Shown here piece by piece: positions 49,641 to 58,773 of a stretch of 64,000 bases of DNA (within the stretch, counting starts at the first letter, position 1; the number at the start of each line of letters is the position of its first letter). The DNA is taken from the NCBI GenBank assembly GCA_050305935.1, contig JBNLGG010000014.1, positions 1 to 64,000 on the forward strand, in the 5' to 3' direction. Below the pieces are notes generated by a model. The model had not been told where the DNA came from and ran no database searches. It saw only the letters and a list, made by a program, of their open reading frames with translations. Source of the DNA: CAJXNP01 sp050305935 (GTDB lineage: Bacteria > Bacteroidota > Bacteroidia > Cytophagales > Cyclobacteriaceae). A program made the position numbers and the translations under genes.

Positions 49641-50333
49641 ATGCAAAGGCTAGTATTGGTAGTATTAATTTTAGTGGGAAGTGGGGTGCCCACATTCTCC
49701 CAACCTCGTCCCTTATATCCTATTTTACATGATTATGCCAAAGGCCTTTATAAGGAATATAAGACCATACCCGAGGAAAGAAGGTTTCGTCTGGAAGCAA
49801 TTGCTGATTTTATTCTCCAAAACAAAAGCTATAATCGATTGTCTGAAGTATTGTTTATTGGAACAAATCAGTCTACCCGCAGCCAGTTGGCACAGGTGTG
49901 GGCTTACGCAGCGGCACATTATTATGGATTGGAAGGAGCGAAGTTTTATTCCGGAGGCATTCAGCAGGATCCCATTTCAGAAAATACAATTGAGGTCCTC
50001 GAACGGGCAGGATTTATTGTATATCGAATGAAAGAAGGGAACAGGAGGTACTACCAAGTCAAATTCAGCTATAAAATTGATCCTGTCATATTGTATTCAA
50101 AGGAAATAGAGGATAGGAATAATCCGCCGACCCAATTTATGGCTGTGATTGTATGTCAAAATGCTGCACAAAACCTACCGGTGATCAAAGGAACCTTTAA
50201 CCGCCTGGAATTGACTTACTATGACCCGAGTGGTTATGATGGTCTGGAAGAAGAAAAGGAGGAGTACGATAAGGTGTGTCATCAAATTGCATTGGAAATG
50301 TTTTACCTTTTCAGTAAGCTCAAAAACGTCTGA
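49641..50333 (+). CDS. Exported low-molecular-weight phosphatase-like protein lacking the catalytic cysteine
   Basis: 230 residues from ATG 49641; GTG 49635 is also possible. A clear signal peptide (VLVVLILVGSGVPTFSQ) precedes a domain resembling the Bacteroidota protein-tyrosine-phosphatase/arsenate-reductase-like proteins: EERRFRLEAIADFI, RSQLAQVWAYAAAHYYG, FYSGGIQQDPISENTIEVLERAGF, CHQIALEMFYLFSKL. In the P-loop the expected C-x5-R is replaced: VLFIGTNQSTRSQ has Gly where the nucleophilic Cys should be, while the Arg remains. The protein therefore should not act by the normal mechanism. The cytoplasmic relatives I recall have no signal peptide. It starts right after the accC stop and may be co-transcribed with it. 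Confidence 0.75.
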   Translation: MQRLVLVVLILVGSGVPTFSQPRPLYPILHDYAKGLYKEYKTIPEERRFRLEAIADFILQNKSYNRLSEVLFIGTNQSTRSQLAQVWAYAAAHYYGLEGAKFYSGGIQQDPISENTIEVLERAGFIVYRMKEGNRRYYQVKFSYKIDPVILYSKEIEDRNNPPTQFMAVIVCQNAAQNLPVIKGTFNRLELTYYDPSGYDGLEEEKEEYDKVCHQIALEMFYLFSKLKNV

Positions 50334-50337
50334 AGAA

Positions 50338-50865
50338 TCAACCGGCAACCTTGGCTGTAGAATTATTTTTGGGTTCGAGAAATGGCTTCCATTCCAGGTA
50401 GTCATATCCCGAGAATTCCCTGAGAAACATCACATAGGAAGGTTTAAAGGGGCGGTAAGGCAGCTTCATCTCCGCTTCTTCAGGCATGAAATCTCCTTTT
50501 TTTGAATTACAAGGCTTGCAGGCCGTCGCCAGGTTGTTCCAAGTTGTTTTTCCTCCCCTGGCTTTGGGAAGGACATGGTCCAAAGTCAGATCTTTTTTCG
50601 AGCCACAGTATAAACATTTGTACCCATCTCTTTTAAAGATATTATCCCTGGAAAGCATCACGCCACGGTAGGGTATATTGACGTATCGCTTAAGTTTGAT
50701 AACCGATGGCATGGGATAACTGGCAGAAACCGTGTGAAGATCCATCGACCTGTTTTTTGAGATGAGATCAGCTTTTTCCAGGAACACAAGGAGGAATGCT
50801 CTCTGTACGGTACAGATAGTGATAGGGGAATAGTCCATATTTAAAACGAGCACCTTGGGTTTCAT
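50338..50865 (-). CDS. HNH endonuclease
   Basis: 175 residues. The HNH fold is complete: FKRDGYKCLYCGSKKDLTLDHVLP carries the first CxxC and the catalytic DH pair, then GGKTTWNNLATACKPCNSKKG has the Asn and second CxxC. The N-terminus (VLVLNMDYSPITICTVQRA) is typical of the stand-alone HNH proteins common in Bacteroidota chromosomes. Target unknown; it is not near any phage or mobile gene. It converges on the phosphatase-like gene with a 4-bp gap and is downstream of the NlpC/P60 peptidase gene. Confidence 0.88.
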   Translation of the reverse strand: MKPKVLVLNMDYSPITICTVQRAFLLVFLEKADLISKNRSMDLHTVSASYPMPSVIKLKRYVNIPYRGVMLSRDNIFKRDGYKCLYCGSKKDLTLDHVLPKARGGKTTWNNLATACKPCNSKKGDFMPEEAEMKLPYRPFKPSYVMFLREFSGYDYLEWKPFLEPKNNSTAKVAG

Positions 50866-50956
50866 CTGTTTCTAATCGTTTAATTTTCAATGGTACAGAT
50901 GCCGTGCTTGTCGACAGGCTGGAAACCTCACATATTATAATCCTTGTCCTGTGTGT

Positions 50957-50972
50957 TCCGCCAAATGGCGGA
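50957..50972. repeat. Small palindrome in the HNH/NlpC intergenic
   Basis: TCCGCC-AAAT-GGCGGA, a perfect 6-bp stem, 13 bp after the NlpC/P60 gene. It has no T run and so is not a convincing terminator; it may be a degraded dispersed repeat. Confidence 0.4.
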
Positions 50973-50984
50973 TCAAGCTCGGTT

Positions 50985-51773
50985 TCATTCGATCAATAAC
51001 CTTCTTATACCTGCAAGGGTATGGGTGTATTCATTTAATTCTTTACTAAAGATACCCTTTTCATCCAAATTATCAATTCGCACCTTTCCAGACGCATGTA
51101 TAATCTTGCCTTCTTCCAATAAAATTCCTACGTGGATGATCTTTTCTTGTTCATTGGAAAAGAAGGCGATATCACCGGGAACAGCGTGGTTGAATTTCAT
51201 TTTTTTGCCTTGCATGTATTGCTCGTGGCTGTCCCGTTTTAAACTGTATCCGCAGATCTTGAAAACTTGTTGGGTGAATCCGGAGCAGTCTATGCCAAAA
51301 GGTGTTTTTCCACCCCATAGATAGGGTGTGTTTAGGTACTTCATTGCGATTTTCCGGAGCGTATCATAGTCAGATTTTTTGCCCATATTCTTTGACTCCC
51401 CGTTAAATGCAAACTGCTCCTGCATTTCAAAAAGTTCAGCGCTTGTGATCGGCAAGATGCTACCGATGACGATATTGAGAAGTTGTTTTTTGTACAGAAT
51501 GGTGGAAACGGTGTCTGTGCTTATTTTGTATTCAAGGGATTGTATCTGGTGGTAATAGTCTTCGTTGATTTCTTGTCCCTGTTTTTTGTCAATCCAGCCC
51601 TTGTATCCGTCAAAATCATTTTCTATCCGCCACCATTTTTTGTCTTCTGAGGTTTCCAGGATTTTAAATGATTCCCCAAAAAGCAACTGGCTGATCATTT
51701 CTGACTTATCGGAGTGCTTGTCTCTTATGGGCACGATGGACAACCGGCATATACCAAAGGAAGTATACTTCAT
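50985..51773 (-). CDS. NlpC/P60-family (C40) cysteine peptidase with SH3 domain
   Basis: 262 residues. The N-terminal bacterial SH3-like part (residues about 1-75; RDKHSDKSEMISQLLFGESFKIL, WWRIENDFDGYKGWID) is followed by an NlpC/P60 catalytic domain: Cys in TPFGIDCSGFTQQVF, His in IIHVGILLEEGKIIHASG, and a third polar residue after it. These enzymes cut D-Glu to diaminopimelate bonds in cell-wall peptides. No obvious signal peptide is present, which suggests muropeptide recycling in the cytoplasm, though a missed start cannot be excluded. It starts 1 bp after smpB on the same strand. Confidence 0.9.
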   Translation of the reverse strand: MKYTSFGICRLSIVPIRDKHSDKSEMISQLLFGESFKILETSEDKKWWRIENDFDGYKGWIDKKQGQEINEDYYHQIQSLEYKISTDTVSTILYKKQLLNIVIGSILPITSAELFEMQEQFAFNGESKNMGKKSDYDTLRKIAMKYLNTPYLWGGKTPFGIDCSGFTQQVFKICGYSLKRDSHEQYMQGKKMKFNHAVPGDIAFFSNEQEKIIHVGILLEEGKIIHASGKVRIDNLDEKGIFSKELNEYTHTLAGIRRLLIE

Positions 51774-51774
51774 A

Positions 51775-52242
51775 TCAATATTTCACATTTGATAATTCCC
51801 GTTGTATATCCTTCTTCTTGATATCTTCCCGTTTGTCGTGAAGCTTCTTGCCTTTAGCCAACGCCACTTCCAGTTTTGCCAGCCCCCTGTCATTGATAAA
51901 AAGACGGGTGGGGATAATGGTGATACTGGTTTCTTTTGATTTGTCCTCCAGCTTTTCCAGCTCTTTTTTCTTTAATAAAAGTTTCCGTTCCCTTTTTGGG
52001 TCGTGGTTAAAATGCTTAGCCTGGCTGTATGGGGTGATGTTCATTTCTTTGACGAATAATTCGCCCCGGTTAATAAAACAATAGGCATGTTGCAAGCTGG
52101 CCTTTCCTTCACGAATTGATTTAATCTCCGTGCCTGTGAGTACTATTCCAGCAATGTATTTATCCAAAAAATGATATTCAAAGCTGGCTTTTTTGTTCTT
52201 GATATTAATGTTTTTTGAAAAATTCTTCTTTTCCTGGGTCAT
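51775..52242 (-). CDS. smpB: SsrA (tmRNA)-binding protein SmpB
   Basis: 155 residues, normal length. It partners tmRNA in rescuing stalled ribosomes. Motifs: NIKNKKASFEYHFLDKYIAGIVLTGTEIKSIREGKASL, ITPYSQAKHFNHDP, RKLLLKKKELEKL and GLAKLEVALAKGKKLHDKRE with a basic C-terminal tail. It is divergent from hisH across a 243-bp gap, with the NlpC/P60 peptidase gene directly downstream. No ssrA gene is in the window. Confidence 0.96.
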   Translation of the reverse strand: MTQEKKNFSKNINIKNKKASFEYHFLDKYIAGIVLTGTEIKSIREGKASLQHAYCFINRGELFVKEMNITPYSQAKHFNHDPKRERKLLLKKKELEKLEDKSKETSITIIPTRLFINDRGLAKLEVALAKGKKLHDKREDIKKKDIQRELSNVKY

Positions 52243-52485
52243 CTCTTCTTTTCCTCTTTTTTACTCCGAATGAAAATGTAAAGTAAAAAAATACCTCGGA
52301 TGTCTGCTTAACGAAAGATAGATTAATTGGTTATTAAATTTGGCATGGCCCGAAACATCCCGAATTTTTTAAGAGATTCGAGGAGTTTGTCTTTAATATT
52401 TTAACACCCCGATTTCTTATTTAAACCCAATTGCCCTAAACTTGCACTTCCATTTTTCGTGGCACTAAGAGTCAATTACAAACCA

Positions 52486-53067
52486 ATGGAGGTAGTCATT
52501 ATTAAATACAACGCCGGGAACGTCGTTTCGGTCACCAATACCCTGAATAGACTGGGAGTGGAACCAGTTCACACCGATGATGCGGAAATAATTAAAAAGG
52601 CCGATAAGGTGATTTTCCCAGGAGTAGGGGAGGCCAGCACTGCCATGAACTATTTGAAAAAGCAGGGACTGGATAAACTTCTTACCGATCTCCATCAACC
52701 CTTCCTGGGTATTTGCCTGGGACTTCAATTAATGTGCAAATATTCGGAAGAAAACGATACTCCCTGTCTGGGTATTTTTGATAAGCAGGTAAGGCGATTT
52801 GAAAACACTTTAAAAGTGCCACAGATCGGTTGGAATTTATTAAAGGATCTTAAGTCCCCTATTCTTAACGATCTGCCTGAACATCCCTACATTTATTTTG
52901 TACACAGCTATTACGCAGAAGTTGGCCAGGAAACCATAGCGACTTCAGATTATGGGGTGCCTTTCAGCGCTGCGTTACACAAAGATAACTATTACGCCAT
53001 CCAGGGGCACCCAGAGAAAAGTGGGAAAACCGGACAGAAAATCATTGAGAACTTTTTAAACCTGTAA
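52486..53067 (+). CDS. hisH: Imidazole glycerol phosphate synthase, glutamine amidotransferase subunit
   Basis: 193 residues from ATG 52486 ([12 protein letters not shown]); an upstream GTG at 52459 would add nine unlikely residues. Class I amidotransferase: nucleophile Cys in [11 protein letters not shown] (about 77), His-Glu pair in [12 protein letters not shown] near the end. It supplies ammonia to HisF. It is the first gene of hisH-hisA-hisF-hisIE; the earlier his genes are not in the window. Confidence 0.96.
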   Translation: MEVVIIKYNAGNVVSVTNTLNRLGVEPVHTDDAEIIKKADKVIFPGVGEASTAMNYLKKQGLDKLLTDLHQPFLGICLGLQLMCKYSEENDTPCLGIFDKQVRRFENTLKVPQIGWNLLKDLKSPILNDLPEHPYIYFVHSYYAEVGQETIATSDYGVPFSAALHKDNYYAIQGHPEKSGKTGQKIIENFLNL

Positions 53068-53068
53068 G

Positions 53069-53785
53069 ATGGAGATTATTCCTGCGATAGATATCATAGG
53101 TGGTAAATGTGTGCGACTGACCAAAGGGGACTATGCCCAAATGAAAGTATACAATGAAGATCCCCTGGAAGTGGCGAAAATGTTTGAGGACCACGGATTC
53201 AGAAGGTTGCACTTAGTTGACCTGGACGGAGCCAAAGAAAAAAAGGTGATCAACTACAACGTACTGGAAAAAGTAGCAGGGAAAACCGGCCTTTTTGTTG
53301 ATTTTGGTGGAGGGGTTCAGTCAGACGAGGATATTCGCATAGCCTTTGATTGTGGCGCCAGGCAAATAACCGGTGGAAGTATTGCGGTAAAAAACCCAGG
53401 GTTATTTGATGCCTGGCTGAAGAAATATGGTGCTGAAAAGATCATTCTTGGCGCCGATGTAAAAGATAAAAAGATAGCAGTAAGCGGCTGGCAGGAAAAG
53501 AGCGAATTGCACCTCTTTGATTTTTTGGAACAATACCTGGAAAAAGAAATTAAATACGTGATCTCTACGGATGTCAGTAAAGATGGTATGCTGAAAGGTC
53601 CTGCTTTCGATTTGTACAAGGAAATGTCTGAACGCTATGAGCAATTAAACATCATTGCCAGCGGGGGGGTGAGCGAATTAAGCGATGTGGAAAAATTGGC
53701 TGAGCAGGAAGTGTATGGAGTGATCATTGGCAAGGCCATTTATGAAGGAAGAATTGATTTAAAAGAACTAAGTAAACTGGTCTGA
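53069..53785 (+). CDS. hisA: ProFAR isomerase
   Basis: 238-residue (beta/alpha)8 barrel that isomerises the imidazole-carboxamide ribonucleotide intermediate in histidine synthesis. Motifs: [21 protein letters not shown] with the catalytic Asp8, [31 protein letters not shown] with the second Asp, and [13 protein letters not shown]. It begins 1 bp after hisH and ends 2 bp before hisF. Confidence 0.97.
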   Translation: MEIIPAIDIIGGKCVRLTKGDYAQMKVYNEDPLEVAKMFEDHGFRRLHLVDLDGAKEKKVINYNVLEKVAGKTGLFVDFGGGVQSDEDIRIAFDCGARQITGGSIAVKNPGLFDAWLKKYGAEKIILGADVKDKKIAVSGWQEKSELHLFDFLEQYLEKEIKYVISTDVSKDGMLKGPAFDLYKEMSERYEQLNIIASGGVSELSDVEKLAEQEVYGVIIGKAIYEGRIDLKELSKLV

Positions 53786-53787
53786 AG

Positions 53788-54546
53788 ATGCTGACAAAGA
53801 GAATAATACCTTGCCTGGATGTTAAGGAAGGCCGCACGGTAAAAGGGGTGAACTTTGTAAACCTGCGTGATGCCGGCGACGCTGTAGAGCTGGGAGCAGC
53901 GTATGCAGAACAGGGGGCAGATGAATTGGTTTTTCTGGATATAACAGCTACGGTGGAAAAGAGAAAAACACTGGTAGATCTGGTTCGAAACGTTGCCCGG
54001 CAAATTAATATTCCCTTTACGGTAGGTGGAGGAATATCATCAATAGAGGATGCCTCGGCAGTTTTAAATGCAGGTGCCGATAAAGTTTCCATCAATTCGG
54101 CAGCCGTTAAAAATCCAAAACTGGTAGATGATTTGGCAAGGGAATTTGGTAGCCAGTTTGTAGTGGTAGCTATTGATACCAAGCATGTTGACGGATTGAA
54201 TTTTGTTCACACACACGGTGGTAGAACGGCTACAGAGATCAAAACGGAACCCTGGGCAAAGGAAGTGCAGGAGCGCGGGGCAGGTGAAATATTATTGACG
54301 TCCATGGATCATGATGGTACCAAAGCCGGGTTTGCCAATGAATTGACATCGGCTATTTCAAAGGCTTTACACATTCCGGTCATTGCCTCAGGTGGGGCTG
54401 GAACTAAGGAGCATTTTGTGGACGTTTTTACAAAGGGGGCGGCGGACGCTGCCCTGGCAGCAAGTATCTTTCATTTTGGTGAGATACCTGTGCCCGAACT
54501 AAAACAATACCTTGCAGAAAAGGGTATTGTAATGAGAATTGAATAA
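53788..54546 (+). CDS. hisF: Imidazole glycerol phosphate synthase, cyclase subunit
   Basis: 252-residue barrel: [23 protein letters not shown] with catalytic Asp11, [38 protein letters not shown] with the second Asp and [12 protein letters not shown]. It uses ammonia from HisH to form imidazole glycerol phosphate and AICAR. It is tightly packed behind hisA. Confidence 0.97.
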   Translation: MLTKRIIPCLDVKEGRTVKGVNFVNLRDAGDAVELGAAYAEQGADELVFLDITATVEKRKTLVDLVRNVARQINIPFTVGGGISSIEDASAVLNAGADKVSINSAAVKNPKLVDDLAREFGSQFVVVAIDTKHVDGLNFVHTHGGRTATEIKTEPWAKEVQERGAGEILLTSMDHDGTKAGFANELTSAISKALHIPVIASGGAGTKEHFVDVFTKGAADAALAASIFHFGEIPVPELKQYLAEKGIVMRIE

Positions 54547-54643
54547 TTTTGAGCTGCATTTGGCTAATGCTTTTTGGGGTTGCTAACGATATGAGGCAAA
54601 CAGATATTAAATACTAGCCGCCTAATGCAAAAAAAAACAAATA

Positions 54644-55237
54644 ATGAATATTGATTTTCAAAAAGCAGGTGGACTTGTTCCCGCCGTCATTCAGGATGAA
54701 AAAACTGCCAAAGTGTTAATGGTGGGCTTTATGAATGAAGAGGCATTAAACAAAACCACCACGGAAGGAAAGGTGACTTTTTTCAGTCGGACGAAACAAC
54801 GGCTTTGGACAAAGGGAGAAACTTCCGGAAATTTTTTATTGGTGAAAAAGATAATCCAGGATTGTGACAATGATACATTGTTAATAAAAGCAGAACCCAT
54901 CGGGCCAACCTGTCACACCGGATCAGATACTTGCTTTAACGAGGAGAATAAGCCCAATGTGTTGTTTTTAGAATACCTTCAACAAGTCATCGCAGATAGA
55001 AAAAATTCTACCGTTGATAAATCTTATACCAAATCGCTATTTGAAAAAGGCATCAATAAGATCGCCCAAAAGGTAGGGGAAGAAGCTGTGGAGACGGTGA
55101 TTGAAGCAAAAGATGATAACAGCGACCTTTTTAAAAACGAAGTAGCTGATCTGCTTTTTCATTTGCTGGTGCTGCTGGAAGCCAAGAATTTCCATATCGA
55201 TGACATCATGGCGGTGCTTGCTGAGCGGCATAAGTAA
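54644..55237 (+). CDS. hisIE: Bifunctional phosphoribosyl-AMP cyclohydrolase/phosphoribosyl-ATP pyrophosphatase
   Basis: 197 residues. HisI part (1-110): MVGFMNEEALNKT, VTFFSRTKQRLWTKGETSGN, IQDCDNDTLLIKAEPIGPTCHTGSDTC with the zinc ligands. HisE part (115-197): YTKSLFEKGINKIAQKVGEEAVETVIEAK and NEVADLLFHLLVLLE. It catalyses steps two and three of histidine synthesis. A 97-bp gap separates it from hisF, but it is on the same strand. Confidence 0.97.
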   Translation: MNIDFQKAGGLVPAVIQDEKTAKVLMVGFMNEEALNKTTTEGKVTFFSRTKQRLWTKGETSGNFLLVKKIIQDCDNDTLLIKAEPIGPTCHTGSDTCFNEENKPNVLFLEYLQQVIADRKNSTVDKSYTKSLFEKGINKIAQKVGEEAVETVIEAKDDNSDLFKNEVADLLFHLLVLLEAKNFHIDDIMAVLAERHK

Positions 55238-55566
55238 TAGCGATTGGTAGTAAAAATTCCCCGGTCGATTAAGAATGGTTACTCCGCGCACTTACCTGTC
55301 GTGTACCTGTCTATTCCATAGCCTTCTGCCTCGTACGAGTTGGAGTAGCTTTTTCCGTTGCATCCGGATATTGGTTTGTAGATTTGCGGACAGGCACGTC
55401 CAGATTGATAGGCAGTTTTTTTTACAAAAATCACCATCTTCCTGGCACAAACCAAAAATCATTGCTCTGATTTTCACGAATTGTTTTACATCAAGCACCT
55501 GATCTGATACATCCTTTGCCATGTAGTTTTAGTGCTGTACTTACTCTGGGATTAATGAGACCAAGG
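55238..55566. other. Intergenic region between hisIE and a convergent small gene
   Basis: 329 bp. An open frame of 76 codons on the - strand (55292-55522) has no recognisable family and no supporting context. No terminator hairpin with a T run was found. Confidence 0.4.
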
Positions 55567-55890
55567 TTACTGGTAAAGCCTAATGTATGTCGGATTACAC
55601 TCTTGATCAATAATCTCCAAAATGAGCGGCCTTCCATCCCTGTTCTCATGAAGGTAGATTTCTGAGGGAGAATTGACTTTGTGCCGAAATGTCTGAATGT
55701 CATCGTACAATTGGATCTCCATTTCCTCCTCATCCTTTTCCGGATTATAGTAGATCTTTTTTAAACGCTTATTTTCTACCACTCGCAATCCCTGAGAAGC
55801 TATGGAAGCAAGACGGCCCTGGTTGCCATAAGAAAACACGAGAAGTTGTTCCTGCCAGTCTGTAATCGGGATTTGTTTTTTGGTGCTCAT
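55567..55890 (-). CDS. DUF5335-like small protein
   Basis: 107 residues. It resembles DUF5335 proteins, which open with a W near the N-terminus and a QGR-L motif (here ITDWQEQLLVFS, NQGRLASIASQG) and continue KIYYNPEKDEEEMEIQL, RHKVNSPSEIYLHEN, LEIIDQECNPTYIRL. No signal peptide, no known catalytic motif. Function unknown. It stands alone, with large gaps on both sides. Confidence 0.6.
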   Translation of the reverse strand: MSTKKQIPITDWQEQLLVFSYGNQGRLASIASQGLRVVENKRLKKIYYNPEKDEEEMEIQLYDDIQTFRHKVNSPSEIYLHENRDGRPLILEIIDQECNPTYIRLYQ

Positions 55891-56306
55891 GATCGCTTGT
55901 TTTTGTGTGTATAAATAGTTTTAAATGCAAGTCACAAGTTGCTATCCGGAAGACGTCGAACACGACATTTCTAAAGTACCAAATTTTAACTTATAATGTT
56001 ATACTTGTGGTATTAATTTTTATAAAAAAAGTATATAAAAGGCTGTTTTGTGTGTTATGGGTATGTTTGGCGACAAAATTAAAAGTAAAAAATACCGTTA
56101 TTTAATTGATTGGTATTTGTGAAAAAAATAAGAAGGAATTTGCCCGGATTAGACAGTCGACCCACCACCTTAAATGGACGAATCAGCCATTTCTAAGGAA
56201 GATATTTTTTTTTCTTCGTTTCAATGAACTTACTTTCAGTTGGATCAAGGTAGCTTTTTTCAGGCCGCCAGCATCGAGGACAAACTTCTGAAAAACCACA
56301 TAAGGA
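55891..56306. other. A+T-rich intergenic region
   Basis: 416 bp upstream of the DUF5335-like gene and downstream of a doubtful 88-residue frame. I see no RNA gene, hairpin or coding frame of interest on either strand. It probably contains the promoter of the DUF5335-like gene. Confidence 0.4.
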
Positions 56307-56573
56307 TCAACCATCCATACTTCTTAGGGTATGTTTTCCTGTGGTAATATTTTTATGTATAGATTGCTTTTTTCTGATGTGGTCGGTCACAGAATTGTTC
56401 CACCAGTCAGGGTATTCCCGGTTCGGCATGGAGTCATCTTCATGGATATTGATGATCGGTGGCACTTCATTGTCGATTGTAATGGCATACTTTAAAAGCA
56501 GGCCGTTGTATTCCTCAATGATCCGTTCTGCATCCTGGAAATTGGTAAGGCTGTAAGTGTCGGGTTTGAGCAT
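56307..56573 (-). CDS. Hypothetical protein, possible remnant of a larger gene
   Basis: 88 residues (MLKPDTYSLTNFQDAER... DWWNNSVTDHI...). No family recognised. The coding-like frame begins before the ATG (a stretch with CPYTKYCPRR reads into it without a start codon), and in another frame upstream a protein-like run (YKDWVEQQFSKKHAIEI) appears. This pattern suggests a gene broken by frameshift. It lies between the SDR gene and a large gap on the same strand as the SDR gene. Confidence 0.4.
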   Translation of the reverse strand: MLKPDTYSLTNFQDAERIIEEYNGLLLKYAITIDNEVPPIINIHEDDSMPNREYPDWWNNSVTDHIRKKQSIHKNITTGKHTLRSMDG

Positions 56574-56748
56574 CTCAGGTGTCCTTCGCGGGCAGTATTT
56601 GGTATAGGGGCAATCAGTTCCGATATTTCTATGGCGTGTTTTTTACTAAATTGCTGTTCAACCCAATCTTTGTACTAAGCAGGCAGATCAGAGATTTCCA
56701 GGCTGGTCTATTAATACGAATGAATTCTCAGTCTGGACTACAAAATCA

Positions 56749-58299
56749 TCACCAGTCAATAGGCCGGTAGTCCTTCAGGAATTTCCCACACCAGTGCTTG
56801 CCCGTATTGATACCATCAAAAAGTGGATCCAGCACACGGGCAGCGCCGTCAACGATATCAAGCGGAGGCTGAAAATCGTGGAGCTCCTCCTTGCGCCGGG
56901 CCAGCTCAGCTGGGTCTTCATCCGTCACCCAGCCCGTGTCTACGGCATTGGTGTAAATGCCATACTTTGCAAAGTCTGAGGCAGCAGTATGCGTCATCAT
57001 GTTAAGAGCTGCCTTAGCCATGTTGGTATGCGGATGGCGGTCTTCTTTGTGGAAACGGTGGAACTTACCCTCCATGGCAGACACGTTGATGATGTGCTTC
57101 TTGCCCGTGTTTTCCTTTTTCATAAGGTTTACCAGTCGGTTGCACAGCACGAAGGGGGCGACGGAATTGACCAACTGCACTTCCAACATTTCGGTCGTAT
57201 TGATTTCACCCAGCTTCAGCCGCCAGCTATTGGTTTTTCTTAAATCAACTTGTTGCAGGTCGGCATCCAACTTCCCTTCCGGGAACACCTCTTCAGCGGA
57301 GAGCGAATTGTCAATAGAGTAGGGGATCTGCGATAACTTTGCAGAGGCGCTCAGCCCGATGCCCAACTGCTTTCCATGCCAGGCGACGGGCAGGTTTTTG
57401 TTTTCACCAAATGCAGCACTCAGGGTTCTCAACTCGTGGAGACAGGCATTGTGATCGGCGAGAAGCAAGTTTGCGTATGGCGGCAATTCTGTGGGAAGGC
57501 ATTCCTCATTAGGTATAAGGTGCTGGTAAAATCCCGCAGGCCGCCTGACGGTCTGTGCGGCATTGTTGATCAGGATGTCCAGGCGATCATATCGCTGTTC
57601 AATGAAATTGCAAAAAATCTCTACGCTGGGGATATGCCTGAGATCGAGGCCATGGATTTTAAGTCGATGGCCCCAGGTTTCGAAATCATCTTCTTTGGCG
57701 AATCGCAAGGCTGCGTCTACCGGAAACCTCGTCGTGGCAATGACCGTCGCTCCCGCACGAAGCATCATCAGTGTGATGTGGTACCCGATCTTTAATCGCG
57801 AACCTGTCACCAGGGCCACCTGGCCTGTCAGGTCAGCAGTTTGAAATCGCTTGGCATAGTTAAAATCCCCACACTCCTTGCACATTGTGTCGTAAAAGTG
57901 GTGCAGACGATTATAAACTTTTTTACACACGTAGCAGTTTCTGGGTGAAGCCAGCTCGACTTCTTTTTCAGCTTCTGCACCCGTCAGTGCAATCATCTTT
58001 GGGGCAATAAAGACGGACGCTTCCCGGGCGCTGCGTATGCCCGTGCCATTTCTTGCCTGCTTGTCGCGGTTTCGGACTTCCCTTCTCATCGCTTTTTTGG
58101 CCTCCCTCTTGCGTCGCGAAAATTCCTCCCTGCTGGGCCTGGAGAACATCCCTGCCGCTTTGATCAATGCCAGGCGTTGATCTTTTGGGATTTGAAAAAT
58201 TCGATTGGTATCGGCATTTAGCGCCTCTAAAATGGAGATGCATTGGGTGATCTGCTCCGGAGTCAATGACGCTCCCTCCTCTTCCTGGTTCTTCGACAT
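56749..58299 (-). CDS. SDR-family oxidoreductase-like protein with N-terminal zinc ribbon
   Basis: 516 residues from ATG 58299 (MSKNQEEEG); an upstream start would add an unlikely hydrophobic leader. Layout: helical, very basic region ([21 protein letters not shown], about 60-85), a four-cysteine ribbon (CYVC near 121 and CKEC), then a Rossmann SDR domain with [40 protein letters not shown] and the Ser in INVSAMEG. The usual YxxxK is TNMAK: Lys is present but Thr replaces the catalytic Tyr. Substrate unknown. The protein is about twice the length of a normal SDR. Confidence 0.8.
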   Translation of the reverse strand: MSKNQEEEGASLTPEQITQCISILEALNADTNRIFQIPKDQRLALIKAAGMFSRPSREEFSRRKREAKKAMRREVRNRDKQARNGTGIRSAREASVFIAPKMIALTGAEAEKEVELASPRNCYVCKKVYNRLHHFYDTMCKECGDFNYAKRFQTADLTGQVALVTGSRLKIGYHITLMMLRAGATVIATTRFPVDAALRFAKEDDFETWGHRLKIHGLDLRHIPSVEIFCNFIEQRYDRLDILINNAAQTVRRPAGFYQHLIPNEECLPTELPPYANLLLADHNACLHELRTLSAAFGENKNLPVAWHGKQLGIGLSASAKLSQIPYSIDNSLSAEEVFPEGKLDADLQQVDLRKTNSWRLKLGEINTTEMLEVQLVNSVAPFVLCNRLVNLMKKENTGKKHIINVSAMEGKFHRFHKEDRHPHTNMAKAALNMMTHTAASDFAKYGIYTNAVDTGWVTDEDPAELARRKEELHDFQPPLDIVDGAARVLDPLFDGINTGKHWCGKFLKDYRPIDW

Positions 58300-58338
58300 A
58301 TTTACTTTTTCGAGCGGCAAAATTAGCAATAAAATCAA

Positions 58339-58773
58339 TCGAAAAATTTACGGAAGACATCAAATCTTTTGGGTGGTGGCGGGTGCCCACTTCAGTTTAC
58401 GCTGGCAGGATGGCAACTCGCTTGTCGAAAATTTTCTTTTTAAGGCTTGATTCAATCCATTTCCTGATTTTATAAAAGGGCAATAGTCATTCCGCGACTT
58501 AAATCACAAGCTCATATTTTAATTTTCTTCAACCCGTATGTCTAATCCATTGAGTAAGAGTGTCAAACGTATGTGGATAAAGGTCTTGTGAGTCAAAAGT
58601 GTCGTATGGACGGAATAATCACGATTCTAATATGTTGATGCCTAAACCCCTGTCCTGCCTCCAGATTTTCAATCAATACCTGGTGAATTTCAAGGGCTTA
58701 ATTAATCGAAGTCATTTTAAGTCATTCCTGAATTTTTCTTCAATATGTATTCTGCCAGTTGGATACACCAAAA
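58339..58773. other. Intergenic region between the SDR gene and the AraC gene
   Basis: About 435 bp on the upstream side of the SDR gene. No convincing gene or RNA; A+T-rich stretches near 58480-58560 could hold the SDR promoter. A 62-codon frame at 58599-58787 on + looks non-coding and overlaps the AraC gene end. Confidence 0.4.

Noticed and set aside
55292..55522. 76-codon open frame on the - strand
   Set aside because: No family resemblance, odd composition, and no neighbouring gene it would join; kept only as a note in the intergenic entry.
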